A stretch of 64,000 bases of DNA from Autumnicola psychrophila (GCF_031846645.1 NZ_JAVRHN010000015.1:37321-101320); one strand, 5' to 3'; counted from the first letter of the stretch, positions 16,737-25,085 are shown. Notes: generated from the letters alone by a model not told the origin. Translations and numbers: made by a program.

Positions 16737-18431
16737 ATGCGCTGGACATTAAAGCCCAAACCAGATCAGGAAAACGTAATAAAACTTTCAGAAGAACTGG
16801 GGGTGGGGAAACCTATTGCCTCTCTCTTGGTGCAGCGGGGAATAAGGACTTTTGAGGAAGCAAAAAAGTTCTTCCGTCCTTCACTAAAAGACCTTCACGA
16901 TCCATATTTAATGCAGGATATGGACCTTGCCGTAGCTCGAATTGAAAAAGCCATTGCTTCCGAAGAAAACATTCTTGTGTACGGTGATTATGATGTGGAT
17001 GGCACTACCAGCGTTGCTTTAATGTCTTCCTTTTTGCGGTCTTATTCTCCTTTTGTCGCAACTTATATTCCCGATCGTTACGATGAAGGCTATGGGGTTT
17101 CCTATAAAGGAATTGATTTTGCCGCAGATAACGACATCAGTCTTATTATTGCCCTGGACTGCGGAATAAAAGCCGTTGAAAAAGTCGCTTATGCCAGGGA
17201 AAAAGGCATCGACTTTATCATCTGTGATCATCACCGCCCCGGGAGTGAAATTCCGGCTGCTGTGGCAGTATTGGATCCCAAGCGGGAAGATTGTAATTAT
17301 CCTTATAAGGAACTTTGCGGCTGCGGAGTGGGTTTTAAATTGATCCAGGCGCTCGCTGCAAACAGGGATTTAAAACTCGAAAACCTTCTGCCGTACCTGG
17401 ATTTAGTGGCTACTGCTATTGGCGCAGACATTGTTCCCATTACCGGAGAGAACAGAATCTTGGCTTATCATGGGCTGCATGTAATTAATGTAGCACCAAG
17501 GATGGGTTTTAAAGCAATTCTGAAGCAGCTTAAAAAAGATACAATTACAATTACCGATGTGGTTTTTATCCTTGCTCCACGTATTAATGCTGCCGGAAGA
17601 ATGAAGCACGGGCTGCATGCCGTGAATCTGCTAACGGAAGAAGATGAGGAAACAGCGATAAAATTTGCTTCAGAAATTGAAGAATATAATACCGACAGGC
17701 GTGATACCGATAAAACAATAACCGAAGAAGCGCTTGCACAAATTGAAGCCTCACAGGAGCAGGATCGCAATACAACGGTTGTTTATGACGAAAACTGGCA
17801 TAAAGGAGTCATTGGTATTGTTGCTTCCAGGTTAACCGAAACCTATTACCGTCCTACCTTGGTTTTTACAAAAAGCGGCGAGAAACTTGCTGCTTCAGCA
17901 CGTTCTGTAAAGGGTTTTGACGTTTATGATGCGCTGGAATCCTGTAAAGAACATATTGAGCAGTTTGGCGGACACAAATATGCCGCGGGACTCACTTTAC
18001 TGGCTTCGGAATATGAGAATTTTAAGCTGAAGTTTGAGGAGGTAGTTTCCGAAACCATCGATAAAAACCTGCTTACCCCTGAAATTGCCATAGACGCCGA
18101 ACTGGATTTAAAGGATATCACTCCAAAATTTTATCGCATTCTAAAGCAATTCGCTCCCTGCGGGCCGGGAAATATGTCTCCGGTTTTTATGACTCAGAAC
18201 CTTCGGGATACCGGTTATGGCAAATGTGTAGGTGCAGACCAGAGTCATTTAAAATGCCAGGTAAAGCAGGAAGGAGATAGCCCTGTTTTTAATGTTATTG
18301 GCTTTGGCCTCGGCAATAAGTTTGACATTATAGCTAGGAATAGGGCTTTTAAAGCGGTTTATAGCATTGATGAAAATCAGTATAATGGGAATGTTTCACT
18401 ACAGTTGAGACTTAAAGATATTTCCGAATAA
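16737..18431 (+). CDS. recJ: Single-stranded-DNA-specific exonuclease RecJ
   Basis: A 564-residue DHH-family 5'-3' exonuclease used in recombination and base-excision/mismatch repair. Motif I is VYGDYDVDGTTS, motif II ALDCGIKAV, motif III ICDHHRPG (the DHH motif), and the DHHA1 domain contains FGGHKYAAGLTL. A C-terminal OB-like part (about 450-560) is present. The length is typical. It may share a transcript with the HopJ gene. Confidence 0.96.
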   Translation: MRWTLKPKPDQENVIKLSEELGVGKPIASLLVQRGIRTFEEAKKFFRPSLKDLHDPYLMQDMDLAVARIEKAIASEENILVYGDYDVDGTTSVALMSSFLRSYSPFVATYIPDRYDEGYGVSYKGIDFAADNDISLIIALDCGIKAVEKVAYAREKGIDFIICDHHRPGSEIPAAVAVLDPKREDCNYPYKELCGCGVGFKLIQALAANRDLKLENLLPYLDLVATAIGADIVPITGENRILAYHGLHVINVAPRMGFKAILKQLKKDTITITDVVFILAPRINAAGRMKHGLHAVNLLTEEDEETAIKFASEIEEYNTDRRDTDKTITEEALAQIEASQEQDRNTTVVYDENWHKGVIGIVASRLTETYYRPTLVFTKSGEKLAASARSVKGFDVYDALESCKEHIEQFGGHKYAAGLTLLASEYENFKLKFEEVVSETIDKNLLTPEIAIDAELDLKDITPKFYRILKQFAPCGPGNMSPVFMTQNLRDTGYGKCVGADQSHLKCQVKQEGDSPVFNVIGFGLGNKFDIIARNRAFKAVYSIDENQYNGNVSLQLRLKDISE

Positions 18432-18466
18432 GCTCACGCTATTTAGATTCAGTTTAAATAATTTTT

Positions 18467-18474
18467 TATCTTTG
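18467..18474 (+). promoter_or_regulatory. -7 promoter box for the 18491 gene
   Basis: TATCTTTG is an exact TAnnTTTG match, 16 bp before the ATG at 18491. The leader would be very short. Confidence 0.5.
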
Positions 18475-18490
18475 GAGAAAGCATTCAAAG

Positions 18491-18844
18491 ATGGACGACG
18501 TAGATTTAATTTATCACAACAAATTCGGAATAGCTTTTAGGTGGAACAATTCTGAGCTTAAAGCCGATCCTAACAGGATTCAGATAATTTTTAAAGATAT
18601 GGGCTTCTATCTTTTGCGTGAAGAAATCCTTCAGTTCTCGAGCAATATCAAACTGGCAGAAAAAAGATCCTGCAGTAATTGTCAAAACCCCGAAAACTGC
18701 AGAAATATCCTCCTGAGGTCTCCGCTTCAAAAGATGGATTTTACTGTGAGCAGTGAAGAATTGGAACAAATCTCAGAACTTATTGAAGGTACTCTGTTCC
18801 GGCTAAACTTACTTCATTACCTGGACGATATTTGTAAAAATTAG
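18491..18844 (+). CDS. Conserved hypothetical protein (flavobacterial)
   Basis: A 117-residue soluble protein of unknown function. The N-terminus MDDVDLIYHNKFGIAFRW looks like a conserved family start. A cysteine cluster CSNCQNPENC (Cx2Cx5C) at about 57-66 could bind metal. There is no signal peptide. A good -7 box precedes it, so it is probably expressed alone. I do not recognise a named domain. Confidence 0.7.
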   Translation: MDDVDLIYHNKFGIAFRWNNSELKADPNRIQIIFKDMGFYLLREEILQFSSNIKLAEKRSCSNCQNPENCRNILLRSPLQKMDFTVSSEELEQISELIEGTLFRLNLLHYLDDICKN

Positions 18845-18927
18845 GGATTGGTTTCTTTTAGTTTGAAGTATTTTTATTTAATTGTTGTAGAGCATATAAA
18901 AACAACCAACTCAACGAACCTACTAAA

Positions 18928-19479
18928 ATGAAGATTGCATTTCCACAGGATGATGAAGAGCTAATTCAGAAAATATTACAGGATTTAGATCAATATAAAA
19001 TTGAAAGAAAAGAGGCGGATATTGGTGGCGGAGCTGACCTATGGGTCACCATTTTGATTGTAACCGCAACCGTATTTCTTTCAGGAAAGAAAATTAATGA
19101 GAATTTACATGCTTGGGTGGAAATTGGAAGAAAACTAAAAAAATTATTTAAACAAAAATATAAACCTCAAGCAATTGATAAGGAAGCAGCCATTGCACTT
19201 GCAGTTTCCATAATAAATGATAAAGCAAAAATTAAGAATATTGAATTATTAAGTTCTAAGGAAATAGTTGGAAATCATTAGAATACAAAAGGATTCAATT
19301 TAGAATTTTCTCCATATAATTACTATATTTTAACTTTTGAAGTTAATGATATTGAAAATTTCATATTCTGCATTAAGTCGAATGGGGAAATACGATTTAA
19401 AGATTATTTCGAAAATACGGAATGGAACTTTCAATACGACTGGAAAACCTTTGAGGATAGAGAAGATTATACTTCCTAA
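18928..19479 (+). pseudogene. Hypothetical gene interrupted by an in-frame TAG
   Basis: An open frame of 117 residues (MKIAFPQDDEELI...) stops at TAG 19279-19281. The same frame stays open for 65 more codons to TAA 19477-19479, with protein-like sequence (FNLEFSPYNYYILTF, EWNFQYDWKTFED). Read through, it gives a 183-residue product with one hydrophobic segment (LWVTILIVTATVFL, about 39-52). I do not recognise the family. The simplest reading is a recent nonsense mutation; the upstream 117-residue piece could still be made. Downstream lie further gene scraps. Confidence 0.55.
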
Positions 19480-19594
19480 TAAAACGATCTACAACATTGA
19501 TGCTAAAAATGCTTAAACCAGTCTTGAATCGAAAGTCTTTGCTCGCTTGCAACGCGTGATTTTCCTGCTGACAATTAAGCTATCACTGTTTTAT

Positions 19595-19726
19595 ATGGTC
19601 GTTAAGTGCAATTTTAAAACGGACTTTATCCAAAACAAAATCGACATAACTTCCACAGCAATTGAAAAAGGAATTGCTTCAAAATTTAAAAAGCCGCAAA
19701 CTAAAAAAGATTATTTGAATCTATAA
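19595..19726 (+). pseudogene. Possible gene remnant, C-terminal scrap
   Basis: A 43-codon frame reading FKTDFIQNKIDITSTAIEKG...KKPQTKKDYLNL and ending in TAA. The composition is protein-like and ends like a natural C-terminus, but the frame upstream degenerates at once. It lies in a 280-bp gap between the interrupted 18928 gene and a clipped antitoxin, in a region that looks decayed. The family is not identified. Confidence 0.3.
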
Positions 19727-19783
19727 AATAATAATAGTAACTTTTAAATTTTTCTATTGTGAGTCGTGGAGGTGCAAAATATA

Positions 19784-19954
19784 ATGAACAGAGGAAAAAA
19801 AACAATTATCAGGTGTAAAGGAGGTAAAGATTACGTTTTAGTATCGCTGGATGAGTATAATTCACTAAAAGAAACTTTATACTTGTTAACTGGCAGAAAC
19901 AGAGCAGTCTTATTAAAATCTATTGATGAGCTGGAATCCAGGTCAGATGTATGA
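19784..19954 (+). pseudogene. Truncated YefM/Phd-type antitoxin
   Basis: The frame encodes about 56 residues from the ATG (62 from an upstream GTG). It matches the C-terminal two thirds of YefM/RelB-type antitoxins: VLVSLDEYNSLKETLYLLTG and LLKSIDELES. The usual ~20-residue DNA-binding N-terminus is missing, and an in-frame stop lies right upstream. No YoeB/RelE-type toxin follows; only 20 bp separate its stop from the 3' end of lpxH. I read it as an orphan, clipped antitoxin left from a lost toxin-antitoxin pair. It might still fold and bind a toxin. Confidence 0.55.
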
Positions 19955-19974
19955 AAAAATGGGCTTCCTCAATC

Positions 19975-20727
19975 CTAAAACTTCTCCAATTTCACTTCCT
20001 TCCCATCAAAAACAGCATAAGTATAGTAATTAATCCAGTCGCCGGTGTTGATGTATGTCGAATTATTATTTAACTCAAATTCTAGGGGCAAGTGTCGGTG
20101 CCCGAACAGAAAATAGTCATAGTGCTTTTTTTCCAGTTTTCGCCTGCAGTACTGAATAAGCCACTCTCTATCTTCTCCCAGGAATCCCTGATCTTCTTCA
20201 CCTGAAATCATTTTATTTTTAATAGAAAAATACTGCGCAAGCGGTACGCCAAGATCGGGGTGGAGCCAGCGATAAAGCCATTTTGAAAGTGGATTGGTAA
20301 ATACTTTTTTCATCCGTTTATAACCGTGATCTCCGGGACCTAGTCCGTCGCCATGCCCAACAAGGAACGTCTTATTGTTAAACTTAAACTCTTTGGGTTT
20401 ATGAAAAACCGGAATATTCAGTTCTTCCTCAAAATAATTATTCATCCACAAGTCGTGGTTTCCTACGAAAAAATATACCGGAATTCCGCTGTCCTTAATT
20501 TCAGCAAGTTTGCCAAGGGTACGCACAAATCCTTTAGGAACTACGTGCTTGTATTCAAACCAGAAGTCAAAAAGATCGCCAAGTAAAAATATTGCAGCAG
20601 CGTCTTCTTTAATATCATCAAGCCACTGCACGAACTTCTTTTCACGTAACCGACTTTCTTTTTGAGTGGGCGCACCAAGATGGTTGTCGCTGGAAAAGTA
20701 CACTTTTTTGCCTTCAGGAATAGTCAT
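19975..20727 (-). CDS. lpxH: UDP-2,3-diacylglucosamine diphosphatase
   Basis: A 250-residue calcineurin-like metallophosphoesterase that hydrolyses UDP-2,3-diacylglucosamine to lipid X in lipid A synthesis. The metal-binding motifs are SDNHLG (the first motif has N where many have H), GDLFDFW, VGNHDLW, GHGDGLGPGDHG and FGHRHLP. The GNHD and GHGD spacing is typical of LpxH. A near-consensus -7 sequence (TATCTTTA) lies on the minus strand about 20 bp upstream. Confidence 0.9.
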   Translation of the reverse strand: MTIPEGKKVYFSSDNHLGAPTQKESRLREKKFVQWLDDIKEDAAAIFLLGDLFDFWFEYKHVVPKGFVRTLGKLAEIKDSGIPVYFFVGNHDLWMNNYFEEELNIPVFHKPKEFKFNNKTFLVGHGDGLGPGDHGYKRMKKVFTNPLSKWLYRWLHPDLGVPLAQYFSIKNKMISGEEDQGFLGEDREWLIQYCRRKLEKKHYDYFLFGHRHLPLEFELNNNSTYINTGDWINYYTYAVFDGKEVKLEKF

Positions 20728-20766
20728 AAAATCAATTCTGGATGTAAAGATAATATTTTAAGCAAA

Positions 20767-20799
20767 AGACCTCACAGGTTTTAAAAACCTGTGAGGTCT
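20767..20799 (+). repeat. Palindromic repeat D, copy 3
   Basis: AGACCTCACAGG...CCTGTGAGGTCT is a perfect palindrome, almost identical to the copy at 5584. It lies upstream of lpxH and next to repeats B and A, so here it cannot simply be the terminator of an adjacent plus-strand gene. Confidence 0.75.
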
Positions 20800-20816
20800 G
20801 GGTTACTTTTTGAGGT

Positions 20817-20881
20817 TTAACCCTTCCGTCCTGGTCTTCTGCCGAAGATTAGGCTACCTTCCCTTTAAAAAAGGGAAGGAA
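20817..20881 (-). repeat. Dispersed repeat, family B, copy 3
   Basis: Read on the minus strand it has the stem CTTCCCTTTTTTAAAGGGAAG and then a tail ending GGACGGAAGGGT. This matches the two copies near 4388 and 4611, although the sequence between stem and tail has diverged. Confidence 0.6.
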
Positions 20882-20901
20882 CTGTCATGTTTGTTTTTTA
20901 A

Positions 20902-21033
20902 GCTCCCCTCCTTTAAGGAGGGGTGGCCGCAGGCCGGGGTGGTTGCGCAAAGGATAGCAGCGGTTAGCTCCCGGTGCACTTTTTTGTGCGGCGGGACTAA
21001 GAGCGAATAGCCCGACCCTTTAGGGTTGCGCCC
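20902..21033 (-). repeat. Dispersed structured repeat, family A, copy 2
   Basis: The minus strand shares with 4188-4330 the blocks GGTCGGGCTAT, TCTTAGTCCCGC, CACAAAAAAGTG, CGGGAGCTAACC and CGCAACCACC, and the CCCCTCCTT/AAGGAGGGG hairpin. Its first bases (GGGCGCAACCC) begin right at the queD stop codon, so the queD mRNA would carry the element as its 3' end. Confidence 0.75.
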
Positions 21034-21485
21034 TACTTATTATCACTCGCATACCACTCGGCAAACGAAGTTTCGGTTTCCTGAAGTTTTAACGAATGTA
21101 AATGAATATGAGAGGGCAGGTGTTTCTGAATTTTCGCTGCAAAATCGATAACCATATTTTCACTGGTTGGCTGATAATCTACCAAAATTACGTGATGGTC
21201 CCGGTTCTGAAGTTCTTTTGCCAGCTCGAGGTGCGGCGTATTTTTGTTGAAAACCGTGGCGTGGTCAAACTGATCTACAATTTCTGACTTCACAATTTTT
21301 TTAAGGTCGCCAAAATCGATTACCATTCCAAATTTCACATTTTCAGCGTCTGTAATCGGCTCGCCCATAACCGTAACACTCAATTTATAACTATGGCCGT
21401 GAACATTCCGGCATTTGCCGTCGTAGCCGTAAAGGGCATGGCCGGTTTCGAAAGAAAATTGCTTGGTAATCCTTATCTTGCTCAT
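21033..21485 (-). CDS. queD: 6-carboxytetrahydropterin synthase (QueD/PTPS family)
   Basis: A 150-residue enzyme converting dihydroneopterin triphosphate to 6-carboxy-tetrahydropterin in queuosine synthesis. Zinc His ligands are seen in FETGHALYG and NVHGHSY. The catalytic region has KFGMVIDFGDLK, DHATVFN and PTSENMVIDFA, and LQETETSFAEW closes the fold. An upstream in-frame codon would add 22 residues but lies before the -7 box at 21504-21511, so the ATG giving MSKIRITKQFSFETGH was chosen. No other que genes are adjacent. Confidence 0.92.
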   Translation of the reverse strand: MSKIRITKQFSFETGHALYGYDGKCRNVHGHSYKLSVTVMGEPITDAENVKFGMVIDFGDLKKIVKSEIVDQFDHATVFNKNTPHLELAKELQNRDHHVILVDYQPTSENMVIDFAAKIQKHLPSHIHLHSLKLQETETSFAEWYASDNK

Positions 21486-21503
21486 GGCATCTCGATTTTG
21501 CTG

Positions 21504-21511
21504 CAAAGATA
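21504..21511 (-). promoter_or_regulatory. -7 promoter box for queD
   Basis: The minus strand reads TATCTTTG, an exact match, 19 bp before the chosen ATG. Together with 21561-21568 it forms a divergent promoter pair. Confidence 0.55.
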
Positions 21512-21560
21512 AAAGATTTTCAACGCATAAATTTTTTATACAGGCAATCATTTTCTACTT

Positions 21561-21568
21561 TATATTTG
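21561..21568 (+). promoter_or_regulatory. -7 promoter box for the 2OG oxygenase
   Basis: TATATTTG is an exact match, 15 bp before the ATG at 21584. It contains the TTG that would otherwise look like an earlier start. Confidence 0.55.
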
Positions 21569-21583
21569 GCAAATTTTTTCACT

Positions 21584-22237
21584 ATGGAAGGAGCATTAGA
21601 AGAGTTATATGAGCAGCTGGAGTTTCGGGAGAATCCGCTGTACGAGAAGATCATTTCCGATCTATTAGAGAACCAGTACTCGATTGTCGATTCTTTTTTT
21701 GACGAAGATGAAGTGGAGGCGCTACGCAATTCCCTTCTGAATAAATATACCGAAGACAATTTTAAAAAAGCGGCTATTGGTAACAGGACCAACGAAGTTA
21801 TCGCGAAGTCGGTACGCGGGGATTTTATCTTATGGATTAACGAAGCTGAAGCGGGCGATGCAGAAAAGCTTTTTTTCAATAAAATTAATTCTCTTGTAGA
21901 TTACCTGAATAAAACCTGTTTCCTCGGAATTCTTACAAAAGAATTTCACTATGCGCTCTATCCTGAAGGGACTTTTTATAAACGGCACCTGGACACTTTT
22001 CAGAACGACGGGCGCAGGAAACTTTCTATGGTTTGCTATCTTAACCAAGAAGACTGGAAGCCTGAAAACGGGGGTGAGCTGGTGATCTATAAGGATGAAA
22101 ATGGAATTGAAACTTCAAACAGTATTTTTCCTTTTCCCGGGCGTATGGTGATATTTGAAAGTCAGGTGCTCGAGCATGAGGTAAAACCTGTAAAACAGGA
22201 ACGGCTGAGCATTACGGGCTGGTTAAAAACCCGCTAG
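21584..22237 (+). CDS. 2-oxoglutarate/Fe(II)-dependent oxygenase (prolyl 4-hydroxylase type)
   Basis: A 217-residue protein. The C-terminal double-stranded beta-helix has the iron ligands HLD (in YKRHLDTFQ) and a distal His in VLEHEVKPV. The 2-oxoglutarate-binding Arg is in RLSITGW, and ENGGELVIY is the typical P4Hc block. The N-terminal ~75 residues are helical. Such enzymes hydroxylate proline or other residues, or small molecules; the substrate here is unknown. It is convergent with a tiny membrane-protein gene whose stop is 1 bp away. Confidence 0.85.
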   Translation: MEGALEELYEQLEFRENPLYEKIISDLLENQYSIVDSFFDEDEVEALRNSLLNKYTEDNFKKAAIGNRTNEVIAKSVRGDFILWINEAEAGDAEKLFFNKINSLVDYLNKTCFLGILTKEFHYALYPEGTFYKRHLDTFQNDGRRKLSMVCYLNQEDWKPENGGELVIYKDENGIETSNSIFPFPGRMVIFESQVLEHEVKPVKQERLSITGWLKTR

Positions 22238-22366
22238 CTATTTTTTGAACTTTTTATATAGCACAACAACTATAAGCAAAATGGCCAGTAAGAGCCAAAA
22301 TCCATAACCACTAAGAAAACTAAGGATTTCCCAGGCTTCTCCGTCGGGGGTCTCTTGTTGCATCAT
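22238..22366 (-). CDS. Small single-pass membrane protein (42 aa)
   Basis: On the minus strand, ATG at 22366 to TAG at 22238-22240 encodes 42 residues: a short acidic N-terminus (QQETPDGEAWEIL), one strongly hydrophobic helix (FWLLLAILLIVVVLY) and a basic tail KKFKK. The ATG overlaps the TGA of the upstream small gene (ATGA), a typical coupling arrangement. It shares the layout of its neighbour (acidic start, Trp-Glu, one TM, basic end), so the two may be distant duplicates. The function is unknown. Confidence 0.6.
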   Translation of the reverse strand: MMQQETPDGEAWEILSFLSGYGFWLLLAILLIVVVLYKKFKK

Positions 22367-22536
22367 CTTTCATGTCTTTTGCGCCAGCTATAACGCGCGT
22401 AAAAAAAAATGCCCAAAAGAAAGATTATCGCTACCAGGTACATCCAGTTCCCTTCGATAAATTCCCACAGGCTGTAACCCCACATTTGGTCTTCAGAAGG
22501 ATTGCGGTCCTGTGGTAAGTGTTGTTGTAGTGCCAT
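22363..22536 (-). CDS. Small single-pass membrane protein (57 aa)
   Basis: A 57-residue protein, MALQQHLPQDRNP..., with LWEFIEGNW before one membrane helix (MYLVAIIFLLGIFFYA) and a basic C-terminus (WRKRHER), giving an N-out/C-in prediction. A TTG 12 bp upstream lies inside a tandem repeat and is not a likely start. Its stop overlaps the ATG of the next gene. The 5' region is eight copies of a 7-bp unit. I do not recognise the family. Confidence 0.6.
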   Translation of the reverse strand: MALQQHLPQDRNPSEDQMWGYSLWEFIEGNWMYLVAIIFLLGIFFYARYSWRKRHER

Positions 22537-22539
22537 AAC

Positions 22540-22595
22540 AAAGTTCAAAGTTCAAAGTTCAAAGTTCAAAGTTCAAAGTTCAAAGTTCAAAGTTC
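22540..22595. repeat. Tandem repeat, 8 x AAAGTTC
   Basis: Eight exact copies of the 7-bp unit AAAGTTC (GAACTTT on the coding strand) lie from 4 bp before the ATG of the 57-aa membrane protein outward. A perfect short tandem repeat of this kind can change copy number by slippage. Here it would alter the leader or promoter spacing of the two-gene unit. Confidence 0.95.
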
Positions 22596-22703
22596 AAACT
22601 AATTTGAAAAGGTAGGATGTTTATTTTATATATCCACTGGCAGTAAGAAAACTTTAATGTTTTCAATTTCCAGTTGATTTCTGAATGTTATTTCGCAGAA
22701 CAT

Positions 22704-23471
22704 CTATTTCCTGAACTTTGACAAAGCTTCCCGTGTAAAGTCTGAAAGTACTAATTCTCCTGAAACAGCAGCTCTCTCCTCCAGCAAATTACCCCAGTCG
22801 GCAGTATTTTTCCATAGAATCCGCTTCATTTCCTGTAGGGCCTGCGGATTATAAGAAGCTAGCTTTTCAGAAAAAATTTCTATTTCCTTGTCCAGATCTT
22901 TAATCGATTCAAAAACCTTGGCATAAAGTCCTTTTTCCTTTGCCCAATAGGCATTTTTCCACTCATGTGCAGCCAGCGTTAACTCGCCCAAAGCGGCAAC
23001 TCCCATTTTTCTTTCCACTGCCGGGGCAATTACAAAAGGACCAATTCCTATACTTAATTCAGAAAGTTTTATTGCCGCGGCATCTGTAGCCATGGCATAA
23101 TCACAAGCGGCTACCAAACCGACTCCTCCGCCAACCGTTTTTCCCTGCACTCTACCTATAATAAGCTTTTTACATGTTCTCATTGCATTAATTACATTTG
23201 CAAAGCCGGAGAAAAATTCCTTTCCGGATTCCCGGTTTTCAATCTCCATAAGTTCATCAAAAGAAGCACCGGCACAAAAAGCTTTTTCACCTTCAGATTT
23301 AAGGATAATCAGGTTTACAGAATCATCTTCAGAAAGTCGGTTAATTTCTTTTTCCAGTCTTTTCAGAAGTTCAGAGGGAAAGGAATTACTCGCAGGATGT
23401 CCAAATTCCAGGGTGGCAATTTTGTTTTCAACATTAGTATATAAACTTCCGTTTTCGCGTGTGGTTGTCAT
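22704..23471 (-). CDS. Enoyl-CoA hydratase/isomerase family protein
   Basis: A 255-residue crotonase-fold protein. The CoA/oxyanion motifs are FCAGASFDEL and VQGKTVGGGVGLVAACDYAMA, followed by SELSIGIGPFVIAP. One of the usual two catalytic Glu positions is replaced in the KLSELSIGIGP block, where SIGI takes the place of the more usual E-G. The exact reaction is therefore uncertain; methylglutaconyl-CoA hydratase-like annotation is common for flavobacterial relatives. It stands alone with a -7 box at 23491-23498. Confidence 0.85.
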   Translation of the reverse strand: MTTTRENGSLYTNVENKIATLEFGHPASNSFPSELLKRLEKEINRLSEDDSVNLIILKSEGEKAFCAGASFDELMEIENRESGKEFFSGFANVINAMRTCKKLIIGRVQGKTVGGGVGLVAACDYAMATDAAAIKLSELSIGIGPFVIAPAVERKMGVAALGELTLAAHEWKNAYWAKEKGLYAKVFESIKDLDKEIEIFSEKLASYNPQALQEMKRILWKNTADWGNLLEERAAVSGELVLSDFTREALSKFRK

Positions 23472-23490
23472 TGTTTGCTTTGGTTTTACT

Positions 23491-23498
23491 CAAATTTA
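23491..23498 (-). promoter_or_regulatory. -7 promoter box for the enoyl-CoA hydratase gene
   Basis: The minus strand reads TAAATTTG, an exact match, 20 bp before the ATG. Confidence 0.5.
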
Positions 23499-23548
23499 CG
23501 TTTTTGTTCGGAGTTTGTAGTTCGGGGTTCGTCGAATTCTTCACTTAT

Positions 23549-23576
23549 GCAGGTCGATAATTGGCATTTTTGGATG
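23549..23576 (+). repeat. Family C short repeat
   Basis: GCAGGTCGATAATTGGCATTTT is followed by the common extension GGATGCTCTTTTAATGGAGAG, which recurs in the 57841 and 59009 copies. The rest of this 268-bp gap (23472-23739) shows no gene. Confidence 0.6.
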
Positions 23577-23739
23577 CTCTTTTAATGGAGAGAGAAAAGA
23601 CTTTAGCTATTCGTGATTTAGAGTTTTTTAATTCATAGTATTCCCAGCTGAAGGGTCTAAGACTAACCCTGAAATATGCCCGATCGACAGAAGATATTAT
23701 CTACAAACCATGAACAATAGACGATGAACTTTATAGTAT

Positions 23740-25068
23740 TTAAACTTCTTTATCTAAATATTTTCTTCGGAATTGGATTACCAATGCGCTGCTCCTAATC
23801 AGCATCCATACGAAAAAAGCCATCCAGATCGCATGCAATTTTAGTCCGAAATAGTCTGAAATGAGCAGGGTAGGAGTAAATCCGAGGAAAGTGGCAACTA
23901 AAAGAACATTCCGAAGATATTTTGCTTCACCCAGCCCTTTAAAAATTCCGTCGAACATAAAAGCAATGGCATTTACAGGTTGCATCAGCAATACGATCCA
24001 AAAAACTGAAGAAAATAAGGCAAGTACAGTGGCTTCCTTATTAAAAAGTAAACCTATTTCGTCGTAAAAAATTCCGCAGATTCCCATTAAAATAAGTGCG
24101 ATAAGAACGGCATAAAGGCTGATCTTTTTACTCAATTCCCATAAATTTTTATAATCCCGGGCGCCAAGTAAACGACCGCCAATGGCATTTCCGGCATTTG
24201 CGTATCCATCAATAAAAAAACTGAAAAATAACCAGATATTCATCAAAATACTCTGCGCCGCGATATAACTTTTTCCATAATCTGTAGCGTAGGCGTTCGC
24301 CAGGTAAATGGCAAAATTTAGTGCAGCGGTTCGCACAAAAAGATTTGCTGCCATTAACAACAACGGCCTCATTTGCGGATTAATGTTAAAACTTAGCTTG
24401 AAATGAAAAGGGGTTTTCTTAAAGAAAAACCACAGCGCCATAATCAGCATTGTACCCTGGGCGGCGAGGCTGGCAAAAGCAGCACCTTCCAGGTGCATCG
24501 CAGGAATATAACCTTCAACTCCGTACACCAGCAGATAATCCAGCGCCACATTAACTACGGCACCGGTAAGGCTGCATTTCATTGCCCAAAGCGTATTTTG
24601 AAGACCCCGAAAAACCCCAAATATCGCAAAAGTAACCAGCGTTAAAGGATAACCCAGCGCTCTAATCTGGTAATAATTTTCAGAATATTGTAAAATAAGA
24701 CCTTCGGCATTATAAGCGCTAAAAATAGCTTCAGCAAAAAAGGCGGTAACGGCATAAATAACGAGACTGAAAATAAGATTAAAGCCAATGGCCTGTGGAA
24801 TAAGCGTTTTTACGGCATGTAGTCTATTGGCACCAAGATGCTGAGATACTATTGCTGAAATTGCTGTTTTCGTTTGCGCAACAATCCAGATAATCGCAGA
24901 GAGGAAGGAGCCTACAATTCCCGCTGCGGCCAGGGCCTCTACAGAATTTTCTTCCACATTGCCAATCACCGCAATGTCTGTGAGCGAAATAAGCGGCTCT
25001 GCAATTCCTGCAATTATCGCCGGAATTGCGATTTTGTTGATGTTCCTAAAACTTACCGAAGTCGCCAC
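23740..25068 (-). CDS. MATE family efflux transporter (DinF-like)
   Basis: A 442-residue integral membrane protein with about 12 hydrophobic segments in two similar halves, as in MATE drug/cation antiporters. The N-terminus NINKIAIPAIIAGIAEPLISLTDIAVIG is the family's first-helix signature. The second half has the matching NLFVRTAALNFAIYLANAYA. Such proteins export cationic drugs or metabolites using Na+ or H+ gradients. Overall it is closest to the DinF/NorM-like branch common in Bacteroidota. A -7 box at 25086-25093 precedes it. Confidence 0.92.
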   Translation of the reverse strand: MATSVSFRNINKIAIPAIIAGIAEPLISLTDIAVIGNVEENSVEALAAAGIVGSFLSAIIWIVAQTKTAISAIVSQHLGANRLHAVKTLIPQAIGFNLIFSLVIYAVTAFFAEAIFSAYNAEGLILQYSENYYQIRALGYPLTLVTFAIFGVFRGLQNTLWAMKCSLTGAVVNVALDYLLVYGVEGYIPAMHLEGAAFASLAAQGTMLIMALWFFFKKTPFHFKLSFNINPQMRPLLLMAANLFVRTAALNFAIYLANAYATDYGKSYIAAQSILMNIWLFFSFFIDGYANAGNAIGGRLLGARDYKNLWELSKKISLYAVLIALILMGICGIFYDEIGLLFNKEATVLALFSSVFWIVLLMQPVNAIAFMFDGIFKGLGEAKYLRNVLLVATFLGFTPTLLISDYFGLKLHAIWMAFFVWMLIRSSALVIQFRRKYLDKEV

Positions 25069-25085
25069 TGTGAAAAATTAAGCTG

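Noticed and set aside
22540..22595. CRISPR array
   Set aside because: The repeats are 7 bp with no spacers; it is a simple tandem repeat. No other region shows spaced direct repeats of CRISPR size, and no cas genes are present.
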